From JAWRCU01 sp033542235 (lineage in GTDB: Bacteria > Pseudomonadota > Alphaproteobacteria > Rhizobiales > Rhizobiaceae), in contig NZ_JAWRCU010000011.1 in the NCBI RefSeq assembly GCF_033542235.1, positions 171,805 to 235,804 on the forward strand: a DNA stretch of 64,000 nt. The letters run 5' to 3'. The notes under the pieces were generated by a model. It saw nothing but the letters and a program-made list of their open reading frames with translations. It searched no databases and was not told the origin of the DNA. Below, in pieces: positions 8,947 to 18,034 of the stretch (positions are counted from its first letter, which is position 1; the number at the start of each line of letters is the position of its first letter). The position numbers and the translations under genes are program-made.

Positions 8947-9540
8947 CAGTCCTCGGTCCAGTTCAGCCCGGAGGCGATGAATTGCGGGTTACCGAAGACG
9001 TACTGATGCTCCGGCGTCCAGGGGCGAATGGCCGGCGGGCCATTTGTCGGCTTGTAAGCGAGAACCTGGGCGACCGAGAGCCAGCCGCGGTCGAAGGCGA
9101 ACGCCATTCCGGCGAGATAGATGCGCCAGATACGGTAGCGCTCGATGCCGGCGATCCCGATCGCCTCCCGAGAGCGCGCCTCGAGCCGGCGAACCCAGTG
9201 CTGCAGCGTGCGCGCATAGTGCGGCCGCAGGTCCTCGATGTCGACCGCTTCCAACCCGGCCAGCGCCACCGTCTGCAGCACCCGGGAAAGGTGCGGCAGT
9301 TCTCCCCCCTGGAAGACATGGCGGTCGATGAACTCGCCGCCGGGCGGCCCATGCGCCTTGCCGTCAGGGTCGGTGGTGACGAGGCCGTGGTTGAGCAGCA
9401 CACCGCCCGGCCGAAGCAGGCGCGCTCGCCTTCGCCCGCGACACGGGGCTGGCTGCCGCCGCGCTCGAGCCGGGGCCGCCTGCGCCCGTGTTTCCGTCGG
9501 AACATGCATTGTCGTTGTGATTGCCGAAGCGCAGGTTCAT
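8946..9540 (-). pseudogene. Truncated cyclopropane-fatty-acyl-phospholipid synthase-type methyltransferase
   Basis: The frame ending at 8946 encodes about 160 residues of the C-terminal part of a CFA synthase-like methyltransferase: LLRPGGVLLNHGLVTTDPDG, the FIDRHVFQGGELPHLS segment, IEDLRPHYARTL, ERYRIWRIYLAGMA and FDRGWLSVAQVLAYK. A full enzyme is about 400 residues, so the SAM-binding N-terminal half is missing. At the upstream end an ATG (9540-9538) overlaps the AI-2E transporter stop as ATGA but is in a different frame from the methyltransferase remnant. This looks like an internal, out-of-frame deletion that left the gene's start and tail. Confidence 0.7.
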
Positions 9541-10631
9541 GGTGCATCCTCCCGCTGCCCTGTCCCGTCCCCATAAAGAGTCGCCAGAACCACTTTCATC
9601 GCGAGCACGACCGGCACCGCCAGTATTATGCCGACGACGCCGAACAGAATCGAAGCGGCCAGGAATGAGAATATCACCAGCACCGGCCGGATGTAGGCTG
9701 CCCTGCCGAGCACGATCGGGCCGAAGAACTGGTCGATGGAAACCCTGAGGGCGACGGCGTAGATGATGTAGGCCACGATGTCCCACGTGGCTTTCGCCTC
9801 CTGTACGGCTACGAGGCCGGCTACTACGCCAGAGGCAATCGGCCCGATCAGAGGTATGGTTTCGAGCAGGCCGGTGAGCAGGGCCAGGACGAGCGCGTGT
9901 TGGAGACCGAGAATGAGCCCTAAACCTAGATAGGCGGCCACAGACGCAAACGCGACCACAAGTGCGACCCCGCCAAAGTAGCGCCGAAGGAGGGGATCGA
10001 GCTTGCCCCAGGTTTCTTCGGCAAAAGAGCGTTGGCCGGGCGGCACGAGCCATATCAGGCCGCTACCGATCCGATGGCCATCGATGAGGAAATAGCAGAG
10101 CAGCACCCAGGTCAGGATGATGCCGAAGAAGCCGGCCGCTCCCAGCGCCGCGATCCTGAGCACCTGGATGCCCTCGCCGAACCAGCCGCGCAGCTCGTTG
10201 ACGATCTGGTCCGCGATGAAGCCGGCATCGACGGCGGTGCCAGCGATGTTGAACTTTCGGTCGCCTAGAAGCTGGCGTGCAAAACCTTCGATGGTGCCGT
10301 GGAGATCGCCTGCGATACCGAGCGCCTCCTGCTTGAGGGGCGGGCCGGCCAGGATGACGATGCCCGCGACCGCGCTCATCACGAGCAGAAGCACGAGCAG
10401 GGCGAACACCCAGCGAGGCAGCCGCGACCGTCTGTCCAGCCAATCGAGCACGGGCGTGAACAGATAGGCCACCACGCCCGCAATGACGAAGGGCAGCAAT
10501 ATGCTGCGGACCAGATAGGCGAAAATGACGATGGTCGCGACAGTGACGATGACAGTTCGCTCGGAGACACGGGAGCGGCCCCCGCCAACGGCTTCGCCCT
10601 GCTGCCCGGGGAATTTGCGTCCTCCCGTCAT
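9537..10631 (-). CDS. AI-2E family transporter (YdiK/PerM-like)
   Basis: A 364-residue polytopic membrane protein of the AI-2E transporter (UPF0118) family. Paired N-terminal membrane segments (VATIVIFAYLVRSILLPFVIA region), a soluble middle, and the family-typical LLTGLLETIPLIGPI and VLGRAAYIRPVLVIFSFLA segments are visible. It overlaps hpnB upstream and the cfa stub downstream by 4 bases each (ATGA), so it is an integral operon member. Such transporters are often near hpn genes; the cargo is unknown. Confidence 0.85.
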   Translation of the reverse strand: MTGGRKFPGQQGEAVGGGRSRVSERTVIVTVATIVIFAYLVRSILLPFVIAGVVAYLFTPVLDWLDRRSRLPRWVFALLVLLLVMSAVAGIVILAGPPLKQEALGIAGDLHGTIEGFARQLLGDRKFNIAGTAVDAGFIADQIVNELRGWFGEGIQVLRIAALGAAGFFGIILTWVLLCYFLIDGHRIGSGLIWLVPPGQRSFAEETWGKLDPLLRRYFGGVALVVAFASVAAYLGLGLILGLQHALVLALLTGLLETIPLIGPIASGVVAGLVAVQEAKATWDIVAYIIYAVALRVSIDQFFGPIVLGRAAYIRPVLVIFSFLAASILFGVVGIILAVPVVLAMKVVLATLYGDGTGQREDAP

Positions 10632-11776
10632 GGGTACACACGGCCCTTCCAGCTGACGCGATGCGTCAGTTTTCGACGCAAGCTATCGAGCGCGATGGCG
10701 GCCCCTGCCGTGTAGCCCACCGGAAAGATGAAACCATAGGCGACTGGAATTCCGAAATGGACGGCACTAGCGATGTGGAAGGCAAGTGCGGCCGCCGACC
10801 CTGCGATCGCCGGCACGGAAGCCACACATGCGCTGCCCGAGCCGTTGACGCAGCGGGCCATCTCATAGGCCGGCAGCAGCGGCGCGGCCCAGGCCAGCAC
10901 GATCGATGCGGCCGCAATCATCAAGGTTCGTGCCGGCCCGCAAAGCATGTCGCTCAGATTCTTGGCGAGCCCGGGCCAGAGCGTTCGCCAGCCGGTGTAC
11001 ATGCGCGTGCTCAGAAGCCGTGAGCCATCCTGCAGCATCACGCGGTATCCGGATGACTTCAGCAGACGAGCGAGCTCGACGTCCTCGCGGATCGACGAAG
11101 CGACCGCCGCATGACCGCCGCCAGATGCGTAGGCGCGGCGGCGCACCAGCATGAACTGGCCGGTGGCCACGACTTCGTCGCTGTCGGCATTCTGGATGTG
11201 GGCGAGGTCTTGCAGGAACGCCAGCAGGTAATGACCGCAGGGGATGATCAGCCGTTCGGCGAAGCTGCGAAGATCGTGGCGGGGAGAAAGGGATAGGAGG
11301 TCCAGCCTGCCACGATGGGCCGCAGCGACGGCACTTGCCAGAAGCAGCGGATGTGACCGCATGTCGGCGTCGATGAAGCAAAGCCAGTCGGCATTGGGCG
11401 CTGCAGCGACTCCGGTACAGCATGCCTGCACCTTGCCCTGCCAGCCGACACGAAGCGGAGCTGCGCGGGCTAGCTCAAGACGCGGATCCCGCGCCGCCAT
11501 CCTGGCGACGATTGCGGCTGTGTCATCGCTCGAATTGTCGTCGACGACGATGATCCGCAGACGGCTGGGCGGATAGCGCTGTTCGAGCAGCGAGCGGACG
11601 CATCCCCCAATGTTGGCGCTTTCGTCCCGGGCCGGCACGATAATGCATGTGGCGGGACAGCCGTCCCCCGGCGGCACCGGCTGCAGCGGCCGCAGTAGCT
11701 CGCGTTGGCGCATCGCACGCTTTATAAGCCATGCGACAACGGCAAGCCAGGCAAGGGCAAAGGCGAAGTCAGCCAT
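10628..11776 (-). CDS. hpnB: Hopene-associated glycosyltransferase HpnB
   Basis: A 382-residue GT2 glycosyltransferase of the HpnB family. It has an N-terminal membrane anchor (FALAWLAVVAWLI), the nucleotide-binding start IIVPARDESANIGG, VVDDNSSDD, the metal-binding FIDADM and the product-site SSIREDVELARLL, then several C-terminal membrane spans. The ATG at 11776 (MADFAF) is preferred over an in-frame TTG seven codons upstream. It opens the minus-strand operon and faces the SDR gene at 11998 across about 220 bases, which should hold both promoters. Confidence 0.85.
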   Translation of the reverse strand: MADFAFALAWLAVVAWLIKRAMRQRELLRPLQPVPPGDGCPATCIIVPARDESANIGGCVRSLLEQRYPPSRLRIIVVDDNSSDDTAAIVARMAARDPRLELARAAPLRVGWQGKVQACCTGVAAAPNADWLCFIDADMRSHPLLLASAVAAAHRGRLDLLSLSPRHDLRSFAERLIIPCGHYLLAFLQDLAHIQNADSDEVVATGQFMLVRRRAYASGGGHAAVASSIREDVELARLLKSSGYRVMLQDGSRLLSTRMYTGWRTLWPGLAKNLSDMLCGPARTLMIAAASIVLAWAAPLLPAYEMARCVNGSGSACVASVPAIAGSAAALAFHIASAVHFGIPVAYGFIFPVGYTAGAAIALDSLRRKLTHRVSWKGRVYP

Positions 11777-11997
11777 CGGTCCAGCAGCTCTTTGCAAAAC
11801 CAGGGCTCAGTGCTCGAACCTTCTATTGGGCAGCCAGGTTCCGTGGAGGGCGCCCCGAAGTTCAAAGTTGGACCAGCTAAGATCCCGGTCCGCCTGGACC
11901 GCGCATCGGTCGGAACTTGCCGGCCATCTGCACCGTTGCGGCCTGCTGGCGATTGCCGTATCGGCATGCTCTGACAGGTCTGCAGGGAGGAGAGCGA

Positions 11998-12759
11998 ATG
12001 ACCGCGTTGATAACCGGCGCCGGCAAGGGCATAGGCCGAGCCGTCGCGCATCGTCTTGGCAAGGACCACGGCAAGCTCGTCCTGATGGATGTGGACGCCG
12101 AGGCGCTGTCGCGGGTCGCCGCGGAATTCGCCGGCGCTGCGACCGTCAAGACCGTCGTCGGCTCGGTGGCGAGCGCCGCGGACTGTGCGCGCGCAGCCGA
12201 GGCTTCCGCGGAGCTTGGTGGCGCGGACGTGCTTTCGCACAATGCCGGTATCCAGCGCTACGGGACCGTCGAGACGACCTCCGAGGCGCTCTGGGACGAG
12301 GTGCTTTCCGTCAATCTCAAGGGCGCCTTCCTGATCTCGCAGGCGCTGATGCCGCAGCTGCGCGCCGCAAAAGGCGCGGTCGTGCACATGGCCTCGGTGC
12401 AGGGATTTGCCAGCCAGGCCGGCGTCGTCGCCTATTCCTCGGCCAAGCACGGCCTTGTCGGCCTCGTCCATGCCATGTCGGTGGATGCGGCGCCCTACGG
12501 CGTGCGCGTGAACGGCATAGCCCCCGGCTCGGTCGACACGCCGATGCTGCGCGATTCCGTCGCGCTTGCGGAAAAGCCGGACGAGGTTTGGGCAGCAATC
12601 AACGACATGCACCCGCTTGGGCGGCCTGCCCAGCCCGAAGAAATCGCCGAAGCCGTGGCTTTCCTTGCCTCACCTGCTGCTTCCTTCATCACCGGCGAGG
12701 TGATGCGCGTCGACGGCGGCATGATGGCCCGGCTCGGTGGCTCGCCGAAGGAGGAATAA
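11998..12759 (+). CDS. SDR family oxidoreductase
   Basis: A 253-residue classical short-chain dehydrogenase. The cofactor motif TGAGKGIG is at the N-terminus; the second structural motif reads HNAG rather than NNAG; the catalytic Ser and YSSAK (YxxxK) follow, and the C-terminus has FITGEVMRVDGG. A very strong ribosome site (ggaggagagcg) fixes the ATG at 11998. It is followed by the lactonase-like gene 48 bases later, which suggests oxidation of a sugar or cyclic polyol to a lactone and then its opening. Substrate unknown. Confidence 0.85.
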   Translation: MTALITGAGKGIGRAVAHRLGKDHGKLVLMDVDAEALSRVAAEFAGAATVKTVVGSVASAADCARAAEASAELGGADVLSHNAGIQRYGTVETTSEALWDEVLSVNLKGAFLISQALMPQLRAAKGAVVHMASVQGFASQAGVVAYSSAKHGLVGLVHAMSVDAAPYGVRVNGIAPGSVDTPMLRDSVALAEKPDEVWAAINDMHPLGRPAQPEEIAEAVAFLASPAASFITGEVMRVDGGMMARLGGSPKEE

Positions 12760-12807
12760 ACGCCAGCCGTTTTGGCCGGCAATAATCGAGCGGTGGGAGG
12801 TCGAGCA

Positions 12808-13731
12808 ATGCGGAACCAGTCCGAGGTCAGGCAGCTCCTTGCCGGCAGCGACATCGTCGGCGAGAGCGTCGTTTGGGACAGTGAGCGCAAATGCCTGTTC
12901 TGGGTCGACATCATCGGCCGCGTCATCCGTCGCTATGAGCCCGCGACGAAGGCCGAACGCCGCTGGGACCTCCAGGAATTCCCGACCTCCATCGGGCTGA
13001 GGACCGACGGCGACGCCATACTGGGCCTCACCGCCAGGGTCGCCCTGTGGGATTTCGAAGGCGAGATGAAAACCTTCGCCGTCCCCGAACCGGACCTGCC
13101 GGGAAACCGGCTGAACGAAGGCCGGGTTGCGCCCGACGGTTCCTTCTGGGTCGGCACGATGCAGCAGAATTTCGCGCCTGACGGCTCGCCGACGGAGCTC
13201 ACCGAAAAGAGCGGACGCTATTATCGCGTCGATCCCGACGGCGGCGTAACGAAGCTTTCAGACGATCGCTACGGCATCACCAATACGATGATCTGGCTGC
13301 CGGACGGCCGATTCGTCACGGCCGACACGACGGAAAACCGCCTCTACGCCTACGATGTGGATCTTTCCGGCAAGGCTTTGCGCAACCGGCGCCCCTTCTC
13401 CGAACCTTTCAACCGAGGGGCGCCCGATGGCTCGTGTATGGATGCCGAGGGCGGCATATGGACCTGCCGCGTCGCCGGGGGTTCTGCGCTGACGCGCACC
13501 ATGCCCGACGGTCGTGTCGACCGCGTGGTCGACCTGCCCTGCAGCTGGCCGACGAGCTGCACCTTCGGCGGCGCCGAGCTGACGACGCTCTATGTGACTT
13601 CAGCGCGCTTCACCATGAGCGACGAGCATCTGGCCGCGAACCCCCAAGAGGGTGGGCTGTTCGCGCTGGAGCCGGGTGTTGCCGGTTTGCCGGAGCCGCG
13701 CTTTCGGTATGGCGGCGACGATACGCTTTGA
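12808..13731 (+). CDS. SMP-30/gluconolactonase family protein
   Basis: A 307-residue six-bladed beta-propeller lactonase of the SMP-30/regucalcin family. Metal-site elements are visible in GESVVWD (Glu), the NEGRVAPDG segment, ITNTMIWLPDG (Asn) and GAPDGSCMDAEGG (Asp). The ATG at 12808 is preceded by gggaggtcg at good distance; an in-frame ATG at 12772 has no such site. Together with the SDR it should open a sugar-derived lactone. Confidence 0.85.
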   Translation: MRNQSEVRQLLAGSDIVGESVVWDSERKCLFWVDIIGRVIRRYEPATKAERRWDLQEFPTSIGLRTDGDAILGLTARVALWDFEGEMKTFAVPEPDLPGNRLNEGRVAPDGSFWVGTMQQNFAPDGSPTELTEKSGRYYRVDPDGGVTKLSDDRYGITNTMIWLPDGRFVTADTTENRLYAYDVDLSGKALRNRRPFSEPFNRGAPDGSCMDAEGGIWTCRVAGGSALTRTMPDGRVDRVVDLPCSWPTSCTFGGAELTTLYVTSARFTMSDEHLAANPQEGGLFALEPGVAGLPEPRFRYGGDDTL

Positions 13732-13759
13732 TCGTTGCCGCCTACTGCTTTCAGGTCGA

Positions 13760-13871
13760 CGCTGCCCCTCACCCTCACCCTCTCCCCGTAAAACGGGGAG
13801 AGGGGATTCTGCGACGTTGCCGCCCCCTCTCCCCGTCGTTCACGGGGAGAGGGTAAGGGTGAGGGGCAGCG
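13760..13871. repeat. Palindromic mosaic repeat, type A
   Basis: A 112-bp inverted repeat with outer arms cgctgcccctcaccct / agggtgaggggcagcg and two inner hairpins built on ctccccgt..acggggag. It sits between two convergent genes and could also end both transcripts. Confidence 0.85.
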
Positions 13872-13891
13872 CTGACGCTTGAGACTTGCTA

Positions 13892-15187
13892 TTACCTGCC
13901 CGCCCGCGCCCGAAACGCCAGCGCTTCCCGGCCGGCAAACACCGCGCGCTCGCCCAAATTCTCCTCGATCCTGAGAATCTCGTTCCATTTGGCCATGCGC
14001 TCGGAGCGGGTGATCGAGCCGACCTTGAACTGGCCGACATTCCAGCCGACCGCGAGATGGGCGATGGTCAGGTCCTCGGTCTCGCCCGAGCGCGCCGACA
14101 CGATGGCGCCGAGGCCGAGCCGCCTGGCGGCATCGACCGCAGCCTTGGTTTCCGAAATCGTGCCGGCCTGGTTCGGCTTGATCAGCACGCAAGTGGCAAG
14201 GGCCTCGCGCGCGGCCTCCTCGACGCGTCCGGCATTCGTCACCAGAAGGTCGTCGCCGACGATCTGGACGCGGTCGCCGACCTCTGCCGTGAAGCGGCGG
14301 AAACCCTCTTTGTCATCTTCTCCGAACGGATCTTCGATGGACAGGATCGGATACCGGTTCACCCAGTCGAGCAGCATTTCGCCCATGCCGTCGCGATCGA
14401 GTTCCCGCTTCTCGAGGCCGAGCCGATAACGGCCGTCCTTGCCGAATTCCGAGGCAGCCACGTCGAGCGCTATTGCGACCTGGTCGCCCGGCGTGTAGCC
14501 GGCGCGCTCGATCGCGCGGACGAGAAAATCGAGCGCTTCCTCATTGGCGCCGAAGGCCGGCCACCAGCCGCCCTCGTCGGCGACGCCTTGTCTCAGCCCC
14601 TTTTCGGCGAGCAGTGTGCCGGCTGCGCGATAGACCTCGGCGGTCCGCTCCATCACCGTCCCGAAGTCTGGAGCGGTCGGGCAGATCACCAGGAAGTCCT
14701 GGATGTCGACGCGCCGGCCGGCATGCGCGCCGCCACCGAAAATCTGGATCTCGGGCACGGGTATGCGCACCGGCCCGCCATTTGCCGCATAGACCCAGAG
14801 CGGCTTTCCGGCCGCGGCCGCCGCAGCATGCATTGACGCCATCGAGACCGCGATCATCGCGTTGCCGCCGAGCCTCGCGTTCTGCGGCGTGCCGTCGAGA
14901 TCGATGAGGGTGCGGTCGACTGCCTCCTGGTCGGCCGCATCGACGCCGTGCAAGGCAGCAGCGATCTCGCCGTTCACATTGCCGACTGCGCGCATCACAT
15001 CGAAGCCGCCAAGCCGCTCGCCCCCGTCGCGCAGGTCGAGTGCTTCGCCAGAGCCGGTGGAGGCTCCGGCCGGCGCGATGGCGCGGCCCCATGCGCCGCC
15101 GGCAAGCCGGATCTCGGCCTCGACGGTCGGCCGGCCCCGGGAATCCCAAACGCGGCGGCCCCGGACGCTCGTGATGGCAGTCGTCAT
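13892..15187 (-). CDS. Divergent enolase-family protein
   Basis: A 431-residue protein that aligns end to end with enolase but is clearly not a standard housekeeping copy. Kept by eye: GASTG (42-46), His155 in GGAHAG, Glu205 in DEGG, Asp242, Glu285, Asp312 and Lys337 in IKPNQ, Arg366-Ser367 and Lys388. Changed: the second catalytic carboxylate (yeast Glu168) is Asp164, and the His of the usual SHRSGE motif (yeast His373) is Ala365. Its ATG overlaps the stop of an upstream kinase gene as ATGA, so it probably dehydrates a phosphorylated compound made by that kinase, not simply 2-phosphoglycerate. An in-frame ORF extension upstream runs into the kinase gene and is rejected. Confidence 0.8.
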   Translation of the reverse strand: MTTAITSVRGRRVWDSRGRPTVEAEIRLAGGAWGRAIAPAGASTGSGEALDLRDGGERLGGFDVMRAVGNVNGEIAAALHGVDAADQEAVDRTLIDLDGTPQNARLGGNAMIAVSMASMHAAAAAAGKPLWVYAANGGPVRIPVPEIQIFGGGAHAGRRVDIQDFLVICPTAPDFGTVMERTAEVYRAAGTLLAEKGLRQGVADEGGWWPAFGANEEALDFLVRAIERAGYTPGDQVAIALDVAASEFGKDGRYRLGLEKRELDRDGMGEMLLDWVNRYPILSIEDPFGEDDKEGFRRFTAEVGDRVQIVGDDLLVTNAGRVEEAAREALATCVLIKPNQAGTISETKAAVDAARRLGLGAIVSARSGETEDLTIAHLAVGWNVGQFKVGSITRSERMAKWNEILRIEENLGERAVFAGREALAFRARAGR

Positions 15188-16206
15188 GTCTTCTCCAAAA
15201 TCCGTGGAAGGGCCTCGGCCCATCTGCTCCTGAGGGAGGGAAGGTCGCCGGGCGCGGCCTCGATCAGCGGGATCGCGAAACCCCGCACGCCGCGTTTGAT
15301 GCTTTCGTCTTCGACATATTCGACGGGCGACTTGCCATCGATCCGCGCCAGAAGCAGCGCCGGAAGCAGCGCGGAGACACGAGCCTCCAGCTCGGCTGCG
15401 GGCTCCCATCCGATCTCGCTGAAATAGGCATCCCGCAATCTGTCGAATGAGCGGAGGAACCGGCTCGCCGCCGAGGGGGTCCATAAACACTTGAGCAGCA
15501 GGTGATTGAGGCAGAAGGCGACATCGAAGGCGGGATCACCGAACCATGCGCATTCGGCATCGAGAAACACAGGCCCATTCGGACCGACGAGGATGTTTTT
15601 CGGCGAGACGTCGCCATGGACCAGCGCTCTGCGGTTCCGCAAGCTGCGCTCGACGAGGCCGAGCAGCGCGCCGGAGATCTCCTTGTGCCGCGCTGCAGTG
15701 AATTCCAGGTAGGGCTCGAGCCGGATCGCCTTGAACAACGCATCGTCGTTGAAATCCTGGGCAATGCCGGATTTTCCAGCGGTGCTCTCATGGAATTTGC
15801 GCAGGCTCGTGCCGACTTCTGCCGCAAAGCCCGGGTCGGCCCTTCCTGCCTGCAACTCGCGCTTCCAGACCGGATGCGTCGCCGGCGGCAGGTAGTCCAT
15901 CGCGAAATAGCCTTCGGCCGGATCATGCGCGAGGATCGCCGGCACGGCGCCGGGCACCGCCAGTCCAGCCCGCCTGAACCAGGCCACCTCGCTGGCATTG
16001 CGGCTCACGGGAGCGCGCCAGTCTGCGGCGACGCGCAGCTTCTCGAGCGCGCGCTTGACGACGAACTGCTGCTCGCCCGCTTGCACCAGCCATATGTCGG
16101 AGGCGACGCCGCCGGTCAGCGGCGAAAGTTCCGGTTCGACGCCGGCCGGAATCAGCCCGAGCCGCTTCAAGCTGGCTATCACGGCGGCAAAGGGATCATC
16201 GGTCAT
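15184..16206 (-). CDS. Phosphotransferase (aminoglycoside phosphotransferase-like kinase)
   Basis: A 340-residue small-molecule kinase of the APH/choline kinase fold. The catalytic loop reads HGDVSPKNIL (Brenner motif with Asp and Asn) and the metal-binding segment LDAECAWFGDPAFD. Start at MTDDPFAAV (16206); the longer frame upstream is Cys-rich and unlikely. The gene is translationally coupled to the enolase-like gene. Members act on many alcohols, so the substrate cannot be named; the partner suggests a hydroxyacid or sugar acid. Confidence 0.8.
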   Translation of the reverse strand: MTDDPFAAVIASLKRLGLIPAGVEPELSPLTGGVASDIWLVQAGEQQFVVKRALEKLRVAADWRAPVSRNASEVAWFRRAGLAVPGAVPAILAHDPAEGYFAMDYLPPATHPVWKRELQAGRADPGFAAEVGTSLRKFHESTAGKSGIAQDFNDDALFKAIRLEPYLEFTAARHKEISGALLGLVERSLRNRRALVHGDVSPKNILVGPNGPVFLDAECAWFGDPAFDVAFCLNHLLLKCLWTPSAASRFLRSFDRLRDAYFSEIGWEPAAELEARVSALLPALLLARIDGKSPVEYVEDESIKRGVRGFAIPLIEAAPGDLPSLRSRWAEALPRILEKT

Positions 16207-16417
16207 ACGGTCGAGGCGAGCCACGCAGAAATCAACGCGGCATCGCCGATAGCACAGACACTGACCTGTCTGGAACTTTTTGATTTGTTTGCGGCACGGT
16301 TGGAACTTTCTGCAGTTCACTCATGCAGGCGCTGCCCACTCGAAACGGCCTGCAAACACAATTCGAGCGATCGTAGTACGCCCAAAGACAGGCGAGGAGA
16401 AGCTCCTGTCCCTGGCT

Positions 16418-18034
16418 CTACAGCGATGCGATCGTCTTCAGCGCGCCGTCGAGCATGTCGCCTTTCTCATCCCTGAGCGCGGCTTCGCGAAGCCGCTTTA
16501 GCCACTGCGCGGCATCGTCGCGGCCCTTGAGCAGGTCCAGGCCCGACAGCACGCGATCGAACTTTGACTGCGCGCGGGCATGGGTGTCGCTATAGCCCTT
16601 GATCAGCCGCCGGCATTCGAGGATCTCGACGGCAAGGTCGTAGTCGGCCCGGACGTTGTCGAGCGCGAGCCTGTACCAGCGCTCCAGATGCTCGCTCTCC
16701 ACCTGATGCCGCAGAAGCTTTCGCCGCCAGCGGCGCAGGCCGCCAACGATCCAGAGCATCGCAAAGCCGGTCATGCTGTCGGTTCGGATGTGGCGGCCGC
16801 GATTGATGCCTCGGTCCAGGAAGGCGGCGAGCTTGGGCCTTTCCTCGATGTAGCGGCCGATCCGAACCGGCATCGTGCCGCAGAATTCCTGGATGCGCGG
16901 ATGGAAATATTCGGTGACCTTCAGCACGGCGTCGTCCTTGACGCCGACCTCGCGCCTCACGCGGGCAGTCCGCGCCGAGCGGGTCTTGAGATCGGCAACC
17001 CGGATCATGTCGTCGTAGCACATGGCGTTGGCCAGATGCTTCGCGGCGGCGATCGACAGTCGGTAGCCATGCGCGGCATCGTCCAACGAGACAGCCTTGT
17101 CGAGGCGATCGAGATATTCTCCGCCATAGGCGAGGTCCTGATAATCGACCACCTTCTTCAGCCCGCGCCCGGCCATGTCGCGGACCGGTTCGGGCAAGCG
17201 GTTGACCCGCGCCAGCAGCTCGCTCCAGCCAGCAAGCTGGGAGGCCGGACCGGAGACGGCGCGGCGTGCCAGCTCGGCTCGGCCCGGCATGGCTGACCCG
17301 GCGCTCGGGGCCGAACTCGCCGCAGGATTGGCTGCGCCCCGACCCTTGGAAGCAGCAGCCGTCTCCCCGGGCGCACTCCGGCGCGCCTGTTCATATGCGC
17401 CGGTGAAGGCCGCGAGGCTCGCCTTCACTCCGCGCCCGCCGGCGGAGATCGCCTGTTCGTAGCTGTCGCGCGGGAAGGGCAGCGCGCCGGAGCCGGCCAG
17501 CGCGCCTAGCAGGCTGGCCGAGATTACCGAGCCGGCATCGACGGCGATCTTCTCCATGTCGAAGGCAATGAGCCGCTTCGAGGCCGCTTCCGCCGCCGCC
17601 AGCACCGTCGGCGAGGAGGCGCGCCCATCGCCCGGCGCGATCTTCTCCGACACCGCGGCGATCCGGTGCGAGGAGGCGATCAGCGTCGTGCGGTCCGGCG
17701 TCACGAAGCCTCGCATGACGGCGCGGCCGGCTTCCATCAACTCCGCCGCAATCAATATGTCCACGTCGCCCTGCGCCGGCGAAAGCGCGAAGACCGGCCG
17801 GCGGCCCGTGTCGCGAGCCATCTCGATGTAGTAGATCGTCGCGCCTGTGCGCTGCGCCACGCCGGCAACCGAGGTGGACTGCGCGACATGGCCGTTGCGC
17901 TCGGCGACGTCCGTGATCCAGTCGGCGAGCACGCCGCCGCCCTGCCCGCCGACAGCAAGGACGGCCAGCTTGATGATGGTGTCTTGATCTGGCGCGCGCT
18001 GCGCGGTCGGAGTGAGTGAAGCGAGCTCAGGCAT
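16418..18034 (-). CDS. iorB: Indolepyruvate ferredoxin oxidoreductase, beta-type subunit with DUF6537-like tail
   Basis: A 538-residue subunit. The first 200 residues are the pyruvate ferredoxin oxidoreductase gamma-type domain (LAVGGQGGGVLADWITDVAE). After an Ala/Ser-rich linker (about 215-260) comes a long helical domain (ERWYRLALDNVRADYDLAVE, ECRRLIKGYSDTHARAQSKF), which resembles the DUF6537 region of fused aerobic-type IORs. It overlaps iorA by 8 bases. With IorA it should decarboxylate aryl pyruvates (indole-, phenyl-pyruvate) to aryl-acetyl-CoA while reducing ferredoxin. Confidence 0.82.
   Translation of the reverse strand: MPELASLTPTAQRAPDQDTIIKLAVLAVGGQGGGVLADWITDVAERNGHVAQSTSVAGVAQRTGATIYYIEMARDTGRRPVFALSPAQGDVDILIAAELMEAGRAVMRGFVTPDRTTLIASSHRIAAVSEKIAPGDGRASSPTVLAAAEAASKRLIAFDMEKIAVDAGSVISASLLGALAGSGALPFPRDSYEQAISAGGRGVKASLAAFTGAYEQARRSAPGETAAASKGRGAANPAASSAPSAGSAMPGRAELARRAVSGPASQLAGWSELLARVNRLPEPVRDMAGRGLKKVVDYQDLAYGGEYLDRLDKAVSLDDAAHGYRLSIAAAKHLANAMCYDDMIRVADLKTRSARTARVRREVGVKDDAVLKVTEYFHPRIQEFCGTMPVRIGRYIEERPKLAAFLDRGINRGRHIRTDSMTGFAMLWIVGGLRRWRRKLLRHQVESEHLERWYRLALDNVRADYDLAVEILECRRLIKGYSDTHARAQSKFDRVLSGLDLLKGRDDAAQWLKRLREAALRDEKGDMLDGALKTIASL

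Noticed and set aside
13892..15490. 532-aa reading of the enolase-like protein
   Set aside because: The extra N-terminus is an out-of-frame reading of the kinase gene; ATG 15187 is coupled to the kinase stop.
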